The notes under the pieces are model-generated. The model was not told the origin of the DNA and ran no database searches. It was given only the letters and a program-made list of their open reading frames with translations. Of a DNA stretch of 64,000 nucleotides, positions 34,963 through 43,408 are shown piece by piece. The position numbers and the translations under genes were made by a program. The stretch comes from VXYL01 sp965200375 (GTDB taxonomy: Bacteria > Pseudomonadota > Gammaproteobacteria > Pseudomonadales > Azotimanducaceae): assembly GCA_965200375.1 (NCBI GenBank), contig OZ241353.1:1426001-1490000 (forward strand), read 5' to 3'. Position 1 is the first letter of the stretch; every line of letters begins with the position of its first letter.

Positions 34963-35797
34963 ATGGACTATCGCCACCTCGACATCGACGCGCCAGCGCC
35001 GGGCGTGCTGCGCTGCACCATGAGCAATCCCCCGAGCCACACGCTGGTGGCGGCGGAAGTGGAGGAGCTGGGCGCCTTCGTAGCCGCGGCCCAGGACCGC
35101 GAGGACGTTCGCGTCGTGCTCTTCACCGGCGGCGGCGAGGGCGTCTTCATCCGCCACTACGAGGTGGGCGAACTGGCCGTGGCGAGCGAACGGCGACAGG
35201 CGGCCGGTGCGCCGTCCCGCACACGGGCGGCGGGCGGGGCGCTGCATCCCTTGAACCGCTTGACGCTGGCCATGCAGCAAGCGCCGTTCGTCACCATCGC
35301 GGCGATGAACGGCAACGCCGCTGGCGGCGGCTTGGAATTCGCCCTCGGCTGCGATTTCCGCTTGCTGGCGGATGGCGACTACCGCGTCGGCTTGCCGGAA
35401 ACCGGCGTCGGCATCATCCCCGGCGCTGGCGGCACGGTGCGTTTCGCGCGGCTGCTGGGCGTCGCCCGGGCGCTGGAATCTGGTGCTGCATGGCACTTTG
35501 CTGGCGCCGTCGCAAGCGCATCGCTTGGGCCTGGTGCATGGTCTCCTGCCCGACGGCGAGTTCGCCGCCGGCGCCCTCGACTACGCCCGCCGCCTCGCGG
35601 GGCGGGCGCCAGTCGCGCTCGCCGCGGCCAAGGAGGCCATCTACCGCGGCGCGGAGGCGGGCTTGGAGGCGGGGCTCGGGATCGAGCAGGATCTGTTCGG
35701 CCGCTGCATGGCCAGCCGCGACGCAGCCGTCGCCCTGCGCCGCGTGGCGCAAGGCGCCGCGGGTGGCGGCGACGCACCCGAGTGGCAGGGCCGCTGA
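34963..35797 (+). pseudogene. Crotonase-family gene with one-base frameshift
   Basis: An enoyl-CoA hydratase-like gene. The first part (MDYRHLDIDAPAPGVLRCTM... NGNAAGGGLEFALGCDFRLLA... GAGGTVRFARLLGVARALE) is normal up to about 35478. The rest of the family (LVLHGTLLAPSQAHRLGLVHGLLP... AAKEAIYRGAEAGLEAGLG) continues in the next frame from 35480. One extra T at 35479 explains this. It is either a recent inactivating mutation or a sequencing/assembly error. The second half is undecayed, so the event is young in either case. The start could also be ATG 34930. Confidence 0.8.
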
Positions 35798-35867
35798 GCG
35801 CGCATCGCAGCCGTATCGGCAAGAGGCAGAGGCAAGAGGCAGAGGCAAGAGGAGGAGGAACTCGGCA

Positions 35868-36632
35868 ATGACCGACTCGACCGACCAAGGACGCGCCGGC
35901 CTGTGGGCCAAGTTCGTGCTCTACATCGGGCTGATCGGCTTTTTGGCCTTGCCGATCGGCGCCTTGGGGAGCCGCCTGGGCCTGTGGTCGTTCGGGACCG
36001 GCTTCCAGGTGCTGTTCGGCGCCTGTCTGCTGGCGGTTATCGCCCTGGTGCTCGGCGTCGCGGCCCTCGTTCGCGCCCGGCTGCGCCAGCGCACCGGGGA
36101 CCGGCTGCCGGCCGCCGTGGGAGCGCTGGCGGGCGTGTTCGTGCTGGCATGGATGGGTTCGCAGTACATCGCCGCGACGTCCCTGCCGTCCATCCACGAC
36201 ATCTCCACCGACCGCGCCGACCCGCCAGCCTTCGACGCCGTGCTGGCGCTGCGCGGCCCCGGGTCGAATCCGCTGGACTACGATGCCGCGGATGCCGCTT
36301 CCCAAGCAGCTGGCTATCCGGACCTCGCCGGTCTCGAGACATCGCTGGCGCCGGCCGCAGCCCTGGCCCGGGCCGCCGCCACCGCGCAAGCAATGGGCTG
36401 GGAGGTCGTCAAGGCGGATGCGGCGGCCGAAACCGGGCAGGGCACCGTCGAGGCGACGGACACCACCTTCTGGTTCGGATTCAAGGACGACGTCGCGATT
36501 CGGGTACGCGCCGAGGCCGGCGGTTCGAAGGTGGACGTGCGCTCCGTCTCTCGCGTGGGCCTTAGCGACTTGGGTGCGAATGCGGCGCGGATTCGGGCGT
36601 TTCTGGCGCGGTTCGAGGACGCAGATGCTTAA
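35868..36632 (+). CDS. DUF1499 membrane protein
   Basis: 254 aa. Three hydrophobic segments cover residues 13-100 (FVLYIGLIGFLALPIGAL, FQVLFGACLLAVIALVLGVAALV, LPAAVGALAGVFVLAWMGS). A soluble DUF1499 domain follows (LPSIHDISTD... FWFGFKDDVAIRVRAEAGGSKVDVRSVSRVGLSDLGANAARI). The role is unknown. GGAGGAGGA precedes ATG 35868. Just upstream is a short tandem repeat of AGAGGCAGAGGCA (35822-35852). Confidence 0.85.
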   Translation: MTDSTDQGRAGLWAKFVLYIGLIGFLALPIGALGSRLGLWSFGTGFQVLFGACLLAVIALVLGVAALVRARLRQRTGDRLPAAVGALAGVFVLAWMGSQYIAATSLPSIHDISTDRADPPAFDAVLALRGPGSNPLDYDAADAASQAAGYPDLAGLETSLAPAAALARAAATAQAMGWEVVKADAAAETGQGTVEATDTTFWFGFKDDVAIRVRAEAGGSKVDVRSVSRVGLSDLGANAARIRAFLARFEDADA

Positions 36633-36676
36633 GGCTCCGTACCGCATGATTCTGGCTGCGGCTTGGCGAAGGGCCG

Positions 36677-37156
36677 TCAGAACTTGAGCAGACTCGCCTC
36701 CAGCGCCGCCAGATCCACCACCCCCACCGCGTTGTAGCCCCGCATGTGCCCGGCGCACTCGCCGGGGTTGAACACCAGCCCGCTGCCCAGCCGCTCGCAG
36801 CGATGGAAGTGGGTGTGGCCGTGCAGCGCCAGGTCGTAGCCGCCGGGCGCCGGCAGATCCCGGGGATCGTGGACGACGACGAGGCGGCGGCCAGCCCAGC
36901 GCAGTTCCAGCGGCGGTTCCGCCAAGGCGAAGCCGTGCGCCATCGCGCTTTTCAAGAGGCTCTCGCGTTCCACGTCGTTGTTGCCGAACACGCCGGCGAG
37001 AGGCGCGTCCAAGGCGGCGAAGACGTCCAAGGTGGCACCCTTGGTGATGTCTCCGGTGTGGACCACCCGACAGACCCCGGCGTCGTTGAAGAGCCGGACG
37101 ATTTCGCGCACGTTGGCGAGGTTGTCGTGGGTGTCGCCGACGACGCCGATCCTCAA
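36677..37156 (-). CDS. YfcE/MJ0936-type metallophosphoesterase
   Basis: 159 aa calcineurin-like phosphoesterase. The metal motifs are intact: GVVGDTHDN, HTGDITKG, GNNDVE, VVHDPRD and HGHTH, then NPGECAG. Family members hydrolyse phosphodiesters with Mn or Mg. The start is TTG 37156, which overlaps the stop of a short upstream frame. That frame exists because a 57-bp stretch over the original start is duplicated (see 37099-37244). Confidence 0.88.
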   Translation of the reverse strand: MRIGVVGDTHDNLANVREIVRLFNDAGVCRVVHTGDITKGATLDVFAALDAPLAGVFGNNDVERESLLKSAMAHGFALAEPPLELRWAGRRLVVVHDPRDLPAPGGYDLALHGHTHFHRCERLGSGLVFNPGECAGHMRGYNAVGVVDLAALEASLLKF

Positions 37157-37244
37157 GACTCCGCCCCCCGTATCCGGGCGTGCGCGGCGATTTCGCGCAC
37201 GTTGGCGAGGTTGTCGTGGGTGTCGCCGACGACGCCGATCCTCA
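37099..37244. repeat. 57-bp direct duplication spanning the phosphoesterase start
   Basis: Positions 37099-37155 are repeated exactly at 37188-37244, with a 32-base spacer (offset 89). Both copies encode RIGVVGDTHDNLANVREI. Because 89 is not a multiple of three, the upstream copy is out of frame with the gene. Confidence 0.92.
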
Positions 37245-37245
37245 C
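37153..37245 (-). CDS. Short leader frame created by duplication
   Basis: A 30-codon frame starting GTG 37245 and repeating the first 18 residues of the phosphoesterase, then ending AAHARIRGAES. Its TGA overlaps the TTG start of the phosphoesterase (TTGA), so ribosomes finishing it could restart on the real gene. It may be a coupling leader or merely a relic; GTG 37245 was probably the original gene start. Confidence 0.45.
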   Translation of the reverse strand: MRIGVVGDTHDNLANVREIAAHARIRGAES

Positions 37246-37311
37246 GGTGCGTCCGCACGAGATTGATCGAGGAAGCGGCGGCCCGTCGTCGCTTCCTCGG
37301 GCCGAAGACGC

Positions 37312-37477
37312 CTTAGTGTGCCGCTTCCAGAACAACGTGCGTTCCAGTGGGACGGGTTTCGTCGCGGGGCCGTGACACCGGCGGCCTTGCGGGGCGGCAC
37401 ATCCTCAAGCAGCACGTGCCGAGGCGACGACAGACGGAACGCGCCACTGCCACGTCGATTCGGAATCGAACCACTAG
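37312..37477 (+). repeat. Dispersed MITE-like element, copy C
   Basis: A 166-bp copy bounded by CTTAG on the left and CTAG on the right, somewhat more diverged than A and B. It fills most of the gap between the thiolase and phosphoesterase genes; the right CTAG supplies the thiolase TAG stop. Confidence 0.85.
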
Positions 37478-38619
37478 GCCGTCTTCTCCAGAATGTGGAT
37501 GCCGCAGGCGCTGCCGAGGCCGATCACGTGGGTCAGCCCGATGCGGGCGCCCTCCACTTGCCGGCTGCCGGCCTCGCCCCGCAGATGGGTGGAGACCTCG
37601 TAGATGTTGGCGATGCCGGTGGCGCCCAGGGGGTGCCCCTTGGAGAGCAGCCCGCCGGAGACGTTCACCGGAATGCGCCCGCCCAGGGCCACTTCGCCGT
37701 CGTCGATCAGCCGGCCGGCGCCGCCGTCCCCGCACAGGCCGAGGTTCTCGTAGTGCAGGATCTCGGCGGTGGCGAAGCAGTCGTGCAGTTCCACCAGGTC
37801 CACGTCGTCCGGACCGAGGCCGGCCATCTCGTAGGCGGCGGACGCGGCCTTGCGGGTGCAGGTGTTCACGTCCGGCATCACCAGATCGCGCTCCTGCCAC
37901 GGGTCCGAGGTGAGCACCGAGGCGCGCACCTTGACGGCCCGTTCCATCAGGCCCAGCTCCCGGGCCTTCCGCTCCGATGCGATCACCGCCGCGGCGGCGC
38001 CGTCGACGTTCACGGAACACATGAGCTTGGTGTTCGGGTAGGAGATCATCTCGGCGTTCATCACCGTCTCGAGGGGCGTCTCGATCTGGTACATCGCCTT
38101 GGGATTCATGGTGGAGTGGTGGTGGTTCTTCACGGACACCTTGGCGAACTGTTCGAAGGTGGTGCCGTGGGCGCGGCTGTGTTCCATGCCCGCCTCCGCG
38201 AACACCGATGGCATGGTGCCGGAACCGAGCAGCCCCTCCTTGGAGATGCCCTTGCCGCCGCCAGCGCCGCCGAGCAGCCCCTTGCCCATCTGCTCCACGC
38301 CCACCGCGAGCACCAGGTCGTGGAGTTCCGCCTTCACCGCCGTCCACGCCTCCCGGAAGGCGGTGGCGCCGGTGGCGCAGGCGTTGGAGACGTTCACCAC
38401 CGGAATGCCGGTCTGCCCGATCTCCTGCAGGATGCGCTGGCCCACCATGCCGCTCGCCTGGCCGAGATTGCCGCAGTAGAGGGCCTGCATGTCCTGGATG
38501 GCGAGGCCGCAGTCGTCCAGCGCCAGCAGCGCCGCTTCGGCGCCGATTTGCGGGACCGTCTTGTCCGGAAACCGTCCGAACTTGATCATGTCTACGCCAA
38601 CGACGTATGCGTCTGTCAT
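37474..38619 (-). CDS. Thiolase family protein (SCP2-type)
   Basis: 381 aa. It contains the nucleophile region VVNVSNACATGATAF and the catalytic ELHDCFATAE, NVSGGLLSKGHPLGATG and GLGSACGIHIL motifs of the lipid-transfer/SCP2 thiolase branch. Such thiolases pair with DUF35 proteins, and the next gene upstream is one. The reaction would be acyl-CoA condensation or cleavage. The stop codon lies within the terminal CTAG of repeat copy C. Confidence 0.92.
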   Translation of the reverse strand: MTDAYVVGVDMIKFGRFPDKTVPQIGAEAALLALDDCGLAIQDMQALYCGNLGQASGMVGQRILQEIGQTGIPVVNVSNACATGATAFREAWTAVKAELHDLVLAVGVEQMGKGLLGGAGGGKGISKEGLLGSGTMPSVFAEAGMEHSRAHGTTFEQFAKVSVKNHHHSTMNPKAMYQIETPLETVMNAEMISYPNTKLMCSVNVDGAAAAVIASERKARELGLMERAVKVRASVLTSDPWQERDLVMPDVNTCTRKAASAAYEMAGLGPDDVDLVELHDCFATAEILHYENLGLCGDGGAGRLIDDGEVALGGRIPVNVSGGLLSKGHPLGATGIANIYEVSTHLRGEAGSRQVEGARIGLTHVIGLGSACGIHILEKTA

Positions 38620-38674
38620 GGAAGTGCTCCTGGCCGGCGCCCGGGCCGGCGTAGCTGGTTGAGGCGTGCGTTCG

Positions 38675-39100
38675 CTACGATGGGCTCGAAGCGGGTTGGA
38701 AGAAGTAGGCGAGGTAGGCGTTGCCGTCCGCGTCCTTGCGCCCCAGGGCGTCGCCGTACACCACCTCCACCGGCATGCCGAAGGGGATCTCGGCGGGGTC
38801 CGGCACCACGTTGATCAGGTTGCCCTTCACCGTGCCGCCGCCGTCGAGGTCCACGATGGCGGAGACGTAGGGCACGCCGATGCCGGGAAACGAGCGATGC
38901 ACGATGCAGTAGGAGTAGAGCTCGCCGCGGTCGGCCAGCTGCATGGCGCTCATCCGATCCCGTGCGCCGCACTTGGAGCAGATGCTCCGTTCGCCGAGAA
39001 ACACGGCACCGCAGGCGCCGCACCGGGACCCTTGTAGGTAGGGCTCGCCTTCCTCCGGCACCTTCAGGTAGCTCACCGCAGACAACGGCCTGTTCGACAC
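38675..39100 (-). CDS. DUF35 OB-fold/zinc-ribbon acyl-CoA-associated protein
   Basis: 141 aa. Rubredoxin-like zinc ribbon CGACGAVFLGERSICSKCG near residue 30, then an OB fold (GELYSYCIVHRSFPGIGVPYVSAIVDLDGG). DUF35 proteins form complexes with SCP2-type thiolases, channelling the CoA substrate. It lies 55 bases upstream of the thiolase gene. GTG 39100 (VSNRPLSAVSYLKVPE) gives the common family start; TTG 39133 would add 11 residues. Confidence 0.87.
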   Translation of the reverse strand: MSNRPLSAVSYLKVPEEGEPYLQGSRCGACGAVFLGERSICSKCGARDRMSAMQLADRGELYSYCIVHRSFPGIGVPYVSAIVDLDGGGTVKGNLINVVPDPAEIPFGMPVEVVYGDALGRKDADGNAYLAYFFQPASSPS

Positions 39101-39528
39101 CGCAGCCCCGACGTCGTCCCAAACTGCGGCCAAGCATGGACCGTTGCTGCGCGGTCGTCAACGGCTGGCGCGGGCCGCCCCGCCGCAGCGGCCACATGCT
39201 TAAAGACGCCAGCGCCGGAGGATCCGGCGGTTGGGCGGTGCCGAGGTCAGGTGACCGGGTAAGGGGCCGGCTCGCCGGAGGTCGGCATGCGGTAGCCCAC
39301 CGTGGGGCCGCTCTGGGGCACTGGCCGGCTGCCCTCCCAAGTCGTCGGGTGAACGTGCGCGCCCGTGTTGTCGGTGGAGCTGAGGGCCAGACGGGCGATG
39401 CGCGGCGGCGACCATGGGGGCAGCCCGCCCGGTTCGCCGTCTACTTGCATGGGGGGGGGGGGGGGGGGGGGGGGGGGGATATGGCTTCGGCACTTCGCGT
39501 TCTCCGCATCTACCGCATGGGAGGGACC
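39101..39528. other. Intergenic region with long poly-G tract
   Basis: About 430 bases between a DUF35 gene and a PhyH gene on the same strand. No coding frame is convincing. The main feature is the 28-base G run. The part next to 39100 should contain the DUF35/thiolase promoter, not identified. Confidence 0.5.
39451..39478 (+). repeat. Homopolymeric G tract (28)
   Basis: Twenty-eight uninterrupted G residues, far longer than expected even in GC-rich DNA. It lies about 50 bases past the PhyH stop. It may be a slippage-prone tract, or an assembly artefact caused by polymerase or sequencing stutter. Confidence 0.85.
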
Positions 39529-40638
39529 TTACCTTAGTGCGCCGCTGGCGGTCAAGTCCTGCATGCCGTCCCACTCGCTCCAGTGGTCGCAGAGCTTGTC
39601 GATGGCCACCTGCCAAGGGTCGTAGCCGTCGGCATAGTCCAGGAACTCGCCGTTCCAGCCGCGGTCCGGGTGGTCGCTGTCCCCTAGCACCCGGGCGCCG
39701 CCTGGCCGCTGCCGGCGCATCCGAAAGTACACGTTCATGCGCGGTTCGGCACCGCGTTCATTGCGCGTGCCGCAGTGCGGGATGGCGTGCAGGGTGATCA
39801 CCGCATCCCCCTCGTCGAGCAGAATCGGCGTCGGTTGCAGCCACCGCGTGCCGTCCGGCGTTGTCGTTGCGCCTTCGGCGAAGCGCGCCCGAACCGCCTC
39901 TGGCAGCACGTTGAGGGCGACGCCCGATTCGCCGACCGGCGCCAGCCGCGGCCAGCCCGGGCCCTCGGGGCCCACCACCTGCCCTTGGGCCCGCTGCATT
40001 CGGAAGAACTCCTGCACCGCGTGGTGGGCGCCCTTGAGCACCGCGAGGTTGCCCCGCCCGAATTCCGTCTGATCGTTCAATGCGACGCCCACGAAAGCGG
40101 TGAAGCTGCCCAAGGCCAGGCGGCAGGCAGGGTCCTGGAACAGCGGCGTGTTGTTGGCGCCGCGGGCGCGGGCGTCGCCGGCACCGAAATGCTCGGTGCG
40201 CGGCGACCGCCAGCTGTCGACTTCGTTGGCATTGCGCGGCAGCCGCCCCGCCCACTGGCCGTCCAGATGCGGCACGAAGCCGAAGTTCGGCAGCTGGTTG
40301 CTCGGCACGCCGTGGATGCCCACCTCGGCGCTCGGCTCCTGCGGGTAGAGCACCATCGGCATGGCCCGCTGCGGTGGATCGAAAGGGCCCATGGTGTTCC
40401 GCAACACCGCGCCGAGCGTCGTGTCGTTGAGCAGCGCCGGGAACTCCGGGGACGAGGCGAGCTCGTCGTAGTACTTGAACAGGTGGCCTTCGCGCCCGGC
40501 GATGATGTTGATGCGGCGCTTCGCCTGCCAGACGAGCGCTTCCGGCACCACGCCCTTGAGGACGACGAAGCCGTCCCGGTAGAAGCTCCGCTTCTGCGCC
40601 GGCGTGAGTTCGCCCGCCGTCGACTGCGCTGCCGCCAT
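39529..40638 (-). CDS. Phytanoyl-CoA dioxygenase family protein
   Basis: 369 aa PhyH-type Fe(II)/2-oxoglutarate oxygenase. FYRDGFVVLKGVVPEALV is the family opening. The iron site appears as HLDGQW (HxD) with the distal His in LHAIPHCGTRNE. The enzyme should hydroxylate an organic substrate, not identifiable. It is separated from cysteine synthase by repeat copies D and E. Confidence 0.88.
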   Translation of the reverse strand: MAAAQSTAGELTPAQKRSFYRDGFVVLKGVVPEALVWQAKRRINIIAGREGHLFKYYDELASSPEFPALLNDTTLGAVLRNTMGPFDPPQRAMPMVLYPQEPSAEVGIHGVPSNQLPNFGFVPHLDGQWAGRLPRNANEVDSWRSPRTEHFGAGDARARGANNTPLFQDPACRLALGSFTAFVGVALNDQTEFGRGNLAVLKGAHHAVQEFFRMQRAQGQVVGPEGPGWPRLAPVGESGVALNVLPEAVRARFAEGATTTPDGTRWLQPTPILLDEGDAVITLHAIPHCGTRNERGAEPRMNVYFRMRRQRPGGARVLGDSDHPDRGWNGEFLDYADGYDPWQVAIDKLCDHWSEWDGMQDLTASGALR

Positions 40639-40666
40639 GCATTGATCCGTGCCGCGATGTCGCCGC

Positions 40667-40749
40667 CTAGTCTAAAGCAGTGCCGTGCCGCCCACTCCAC
40701 GCGGACCAGCGCACCACTCGCCCATGCCAACTCGGAATCGAACCACTAG
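40667..40749 (+). repeat. Dispersed MITE-like element, truncated copy D
   Basis: Only the right part of the element is present (conserved end CTCGGAATCGAACCACTAG), with a deletion of the middle. It shares its right CTAG with the inverted copy E, so the two are joined head to head. Confidence 0.7.
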
Positions 40750-40908
40750 TGGTCCGTTGCGAATTGACGTGGCAAATGGCAAACCGCCCCGGCGTCGCTT
40801 CGGCATGTCCAGGACGAGGATGTGCCGCCCCGCAGCACGACGTGCGCTTGTTCCCGCGACGGGGCTGGCGCCGTCGAGACGCATATTGATTCGGAAGCGG
40901 TACGCTAG
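40746..40908 (-). repeat. Dispersed MITE-like element, inverted copy E
   Basis: A full-length 163-bp copy in reverse orientation, with CTAG at both ends and ends TTCCGAATCAATATG and GAATTGACGTGG. It lies just before the cysteine synthase gene, so it may carry that gene's promoter region. Confidence 0.82.
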
Positions 40909-40947
40909 AATCTTGCCTGCCACGCGAACAGCCTTGGGAACCGCCCC

Positions 40948-41925
40948 ATGCACGTCGCCGCCGACTTCGCCGCCGCGGTGGGCAACACCCCGTTGATCCG
41001 GCTGAACCGCCTGTCGGAGGAGACCGGCTGCGAGATTCTCGGCAAGGCCGAGTTCCTGAACCCCGGCGGCTCGGTAAAGGACCGGGCCGCGCTGTGGATC
41101 ATCCGCGGGCACGAGCGCAGCGGCGCCCTGGCCCCGGGCGGCACGGTCGTGGAAGGCACCGCCGGCAACACCGGCATCGGCCTCGCCCACATCTGCAACG
41201 CCCGCGGCTATCCGTGCGTCATCTACATGCCGGACAACCAGTCCCAGGAGAAGGTGGACATCCTGCGCACGCTGGGGGCCGAGGTGCGCGTGGTGCCCAC
41301 CGTGCCCTACCGCGACGAGGCGAACTACCAGAAGCAGGCCGGCCGCTTCGCCGCCAGCCTCGACGGCGCGGTGTGGGCCAACCAGTTCGACAACACCGCC
41401 AACCGGCTGGCGCACTACCAATCCACCGGACCCGAGATCTGGCGGCAAACCGGCGGCCGGGTGGACGCCTTCGTTTCCGCGGTGGGCACCGGCGGCACCC
41501 TGGCCGGTGTGGCGCAGTTCCTGAAGGAGCGCAACGCCAAGGTGCGAACGGTGCTGGCGGACTGCATGGGCAGCGCCCTCTACAGCTACGTGACCACCGG
41601 CGAGGCGGCGATGAGCGAAGGCCCGTCGATCACCGAGGGCATCGGCAACAGCCGGGTTACGGACAACCTCGCCGGCGCACCGGTGGACGATGCCGTGCAG
41701 GTGACGGACCAGCAGATGGTGACGTGCGTGTACCGGCTGCTGCGAGAGGAAGGCTGGTTCTTCGGTTCCAGCACCGGCATCAACCTGGAAGCCGCGGCGG
41801 CGGTGGCGCGCCAGCTGGGCCCCGGCCACACGGTGGTGACCGTGCTGTGCGACGGCGGCGGCAGATACCAGTCGCGCCTGTTCAATCGCGCCTGGCTCGA
41901 GGCCCATGGCCTCTCGGCCGACTAG
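40948..41925 (+). CDS. cysK: Cysteine synthase (O-acetylserine sulfhydrylase family)
   Basis: 325 aa fold-type II PLP enzyme. PLP lysine is Lys44 in GGSVKDRAALW; the substrate loop is EGTAGNTGIG and the phosphate-binding loop GTGGTLAG. It makes cysteine from O-acetylserine and sulfide, or belongs to a close paralogue with another nucleophile; the loop TAGNT instead of TSGNT leaves that open. It is followed closely by the nfeD-slipin pair. Confidence 0.88.
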   Translation: MHVAADFAAAVGNTPLIRLNRLSEETGCEILGKAEFLNPGGSVKDRAALWIIRGHERSGALAPGGTVVEGTAGNTGIGLAHICNARGYPCVIYMPDNQSQEKVDILRTLGAEVRVVPTVPYRDEANYQKQAGRFAASLDGAVWANQFDNTANRLAHYQSTGPEIWRQTGGRVDAFVSAVGTGGTLAGVAQFLKERNAKVRTVLADCMGSALYSYVTTGEAAMSEGPSITEGIGNSRVTDNLAGAPVDDAVQVTDQQMVTCVYRLLREEGWFFGSSTGINLEAAAAVARQLGPGHTVVTVLCDGGGRYQSRLFNRAWLEAHGLSAD

Positions 41926-41932
41926 GCGCCCG

Positions 41933-43408
41933 ATGCGGCGTCCGGCGTTGGCAGGCTGCCGCGCCGCTCGACGCCTGGCCGCCGCCGCGTTCTTGGCGCT
42001 GGCGGCTGCGGCGCCGGCCAAGGCCGCGGACGTGTGGGTGGTGGAGCTCGACGGCGCGATCGGCCCCGCCTCCGCGGACTACTTCGTCCGTACCCTGGGC
42101 CGGGCCGCCGATGCGAACGTCGAACTCCTGGTGCTCCGCCTCGACACCCCCGGCGGCCTCGACAAGTCCATGCGCGACATGATCAAGGAGATCCTGGCGT
42201 CGCCGGTGCCGGTAGCCACCTACGTCGCGCCGAACGGCTCCCGCGCCGCCAGCGCCGGCACCTACATCATGTACGCCAGCCACGTTGCCGCCATGGCGCC
42301 AGCCACGAACATCGGCTCCTCCACGCCGGTGAGCATCGGCGGTGGCGGTTCGCCGTTGCCGCTGCCGTTCGGCGGCGACGAAGACGACACCCCCGCCGAG
42401 AGCGAAGACGCCAGCGAAGCAGGCGAGGATGACGAGGATGGCGAGGACGAAAAGACCCCGAAAGGGGCGCCGCAGCAGCCGGGGGACGCCATGGAACGCA
42501 AGGTGCTGAACGACTCCGTGGCCTACATCAAGGGCCTGGCGGAGCTGCGCGGGCGCAACGCCGAATGGGCCGAAGCCACGGTGCGGGAAGCCGCCAACCT
42601 GACCGCCAGCGAAGCCCTCGCCATGAACGTGATCGATCTCGTGGCCGAAGACATCGCGGCCCTGCTGGCGGCCGTGGACGGCCGCACCGTCAACGCCGCC
42701 GGCGTGGACGTGGTGCTGGACACCAGCGAGCCGAACATCGAGTACGTGGCACCGGACTGGCGCTACGAACTGCTCGGCGTCATCACCGATCCGAACGTCG
42801 CCTACATCCTGCTGATGATCGGCATCTACGGCCTGATCCTGGAGTTCTACAGCCCCGGCATCGGCGTCGGCGCCGTGGTGGGCGTGATCTGCCTGCTGCT
42901 CGGCGCTTTCGCGCTGCAGATGCTGCCGATCAACTACGCCGGCCTGGCGCTGATCGTCGTGGGCATCGGCCTGCTGGCCGCGGAGGCGTTCTCGCCGAGC
43001 TTCGGCATCTTCGGCGTCGGCGGAGTGGTAGCCTTCGTGATCGGTTCGATCATCCTCATGGATACGGACCTGCCGGGCTATCAGATCTCCTGGCCCCTCA
43101 TCGCCGCGGCGGCGGTGCTGTCGGCGGGCGTCGGGGTGTTCGCGTTGGGCGCCGCGGTGCGAGCCCGGCGGATGCGCGGCGCCACCGGCAAGGAGAGCAT
43201 GGTAGGCGGGCGCGGCGTGGTGGTGGACGGGTTCGCCACGGATGCGCCGGCCTTGGACGAGGGGCATGTGCGCGCCTTCGGCGAGGTGTGGCAGGCGCGC
43301 AGGACGCGGGGCGCCGAGGCGACGGAGCTCGGCAAGGGCAGCCGAGTGCGCATCGCCGACGTGGACGGGCTGCTGTTGTTGGTGGAACCGGAGGAGGACC
43401 GCCCATGA
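41933..43408 (+). CDS. NfeD-type membrane serine protease
   Basis: About 491 aa, the long (NfeD1b-like) form. After a signal peptide (AAAAFLALAAAAPAKA) comes a ClpP-like protease domain with catalytic Ser in GSRAASAGTYIMYAS and the Lys in RKVLNDSVAYIK. Four transmembrane helices follow, then a C-terminal OB domain. A very acidic insert (residues about 145-185, EDDTPAESEDASEAGEDDEDGEDE) splits the protease domain. The family cleaves slipins, and the stomatin-like gene overlaps its stop as ATGA. Confidence 0.9.
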   Translation: MRRPALAGCRAARRLAAAAFLALAAAAPAKAADVWVVELDGAIGPASADYFVRTLGRAADANVELLVLRLDTPGGLDKSMRDMIKEILASPVPVATYVAPNGSRAASAGTYIMYASHVAAMAPATNIGSSTPVSIGGGGSPLPLPFGGDEDDTPAESEDASEAGEDDEDGEDEKTPKGAPQQPGDAMERKVLNDSVAYIKGLAELRGRNAEWAEATVREAANLTASEALAMNVIDLVAEDIAALLAAVDGRTVNAAGVDVVLDTSEPNIEYVAPDWRYELLGVITDPNVAYILLMIGIYGLILEFYSPGIGVGAVVGVICLLLGAFALQMLPINYAGLALIVVGIGLLAAEAFSPSFGIFGVGGVVAFVIGSIILMDTDLPGYQISWPLIAAAAVLSAGVGVFALGAAVRARRMRGATGKESMVGGRGVVVDGFATDAPALDEGHVRAFGEVWQARRTRGAEATELGKGSRVRIADVDGLLLLVEPEEDRP

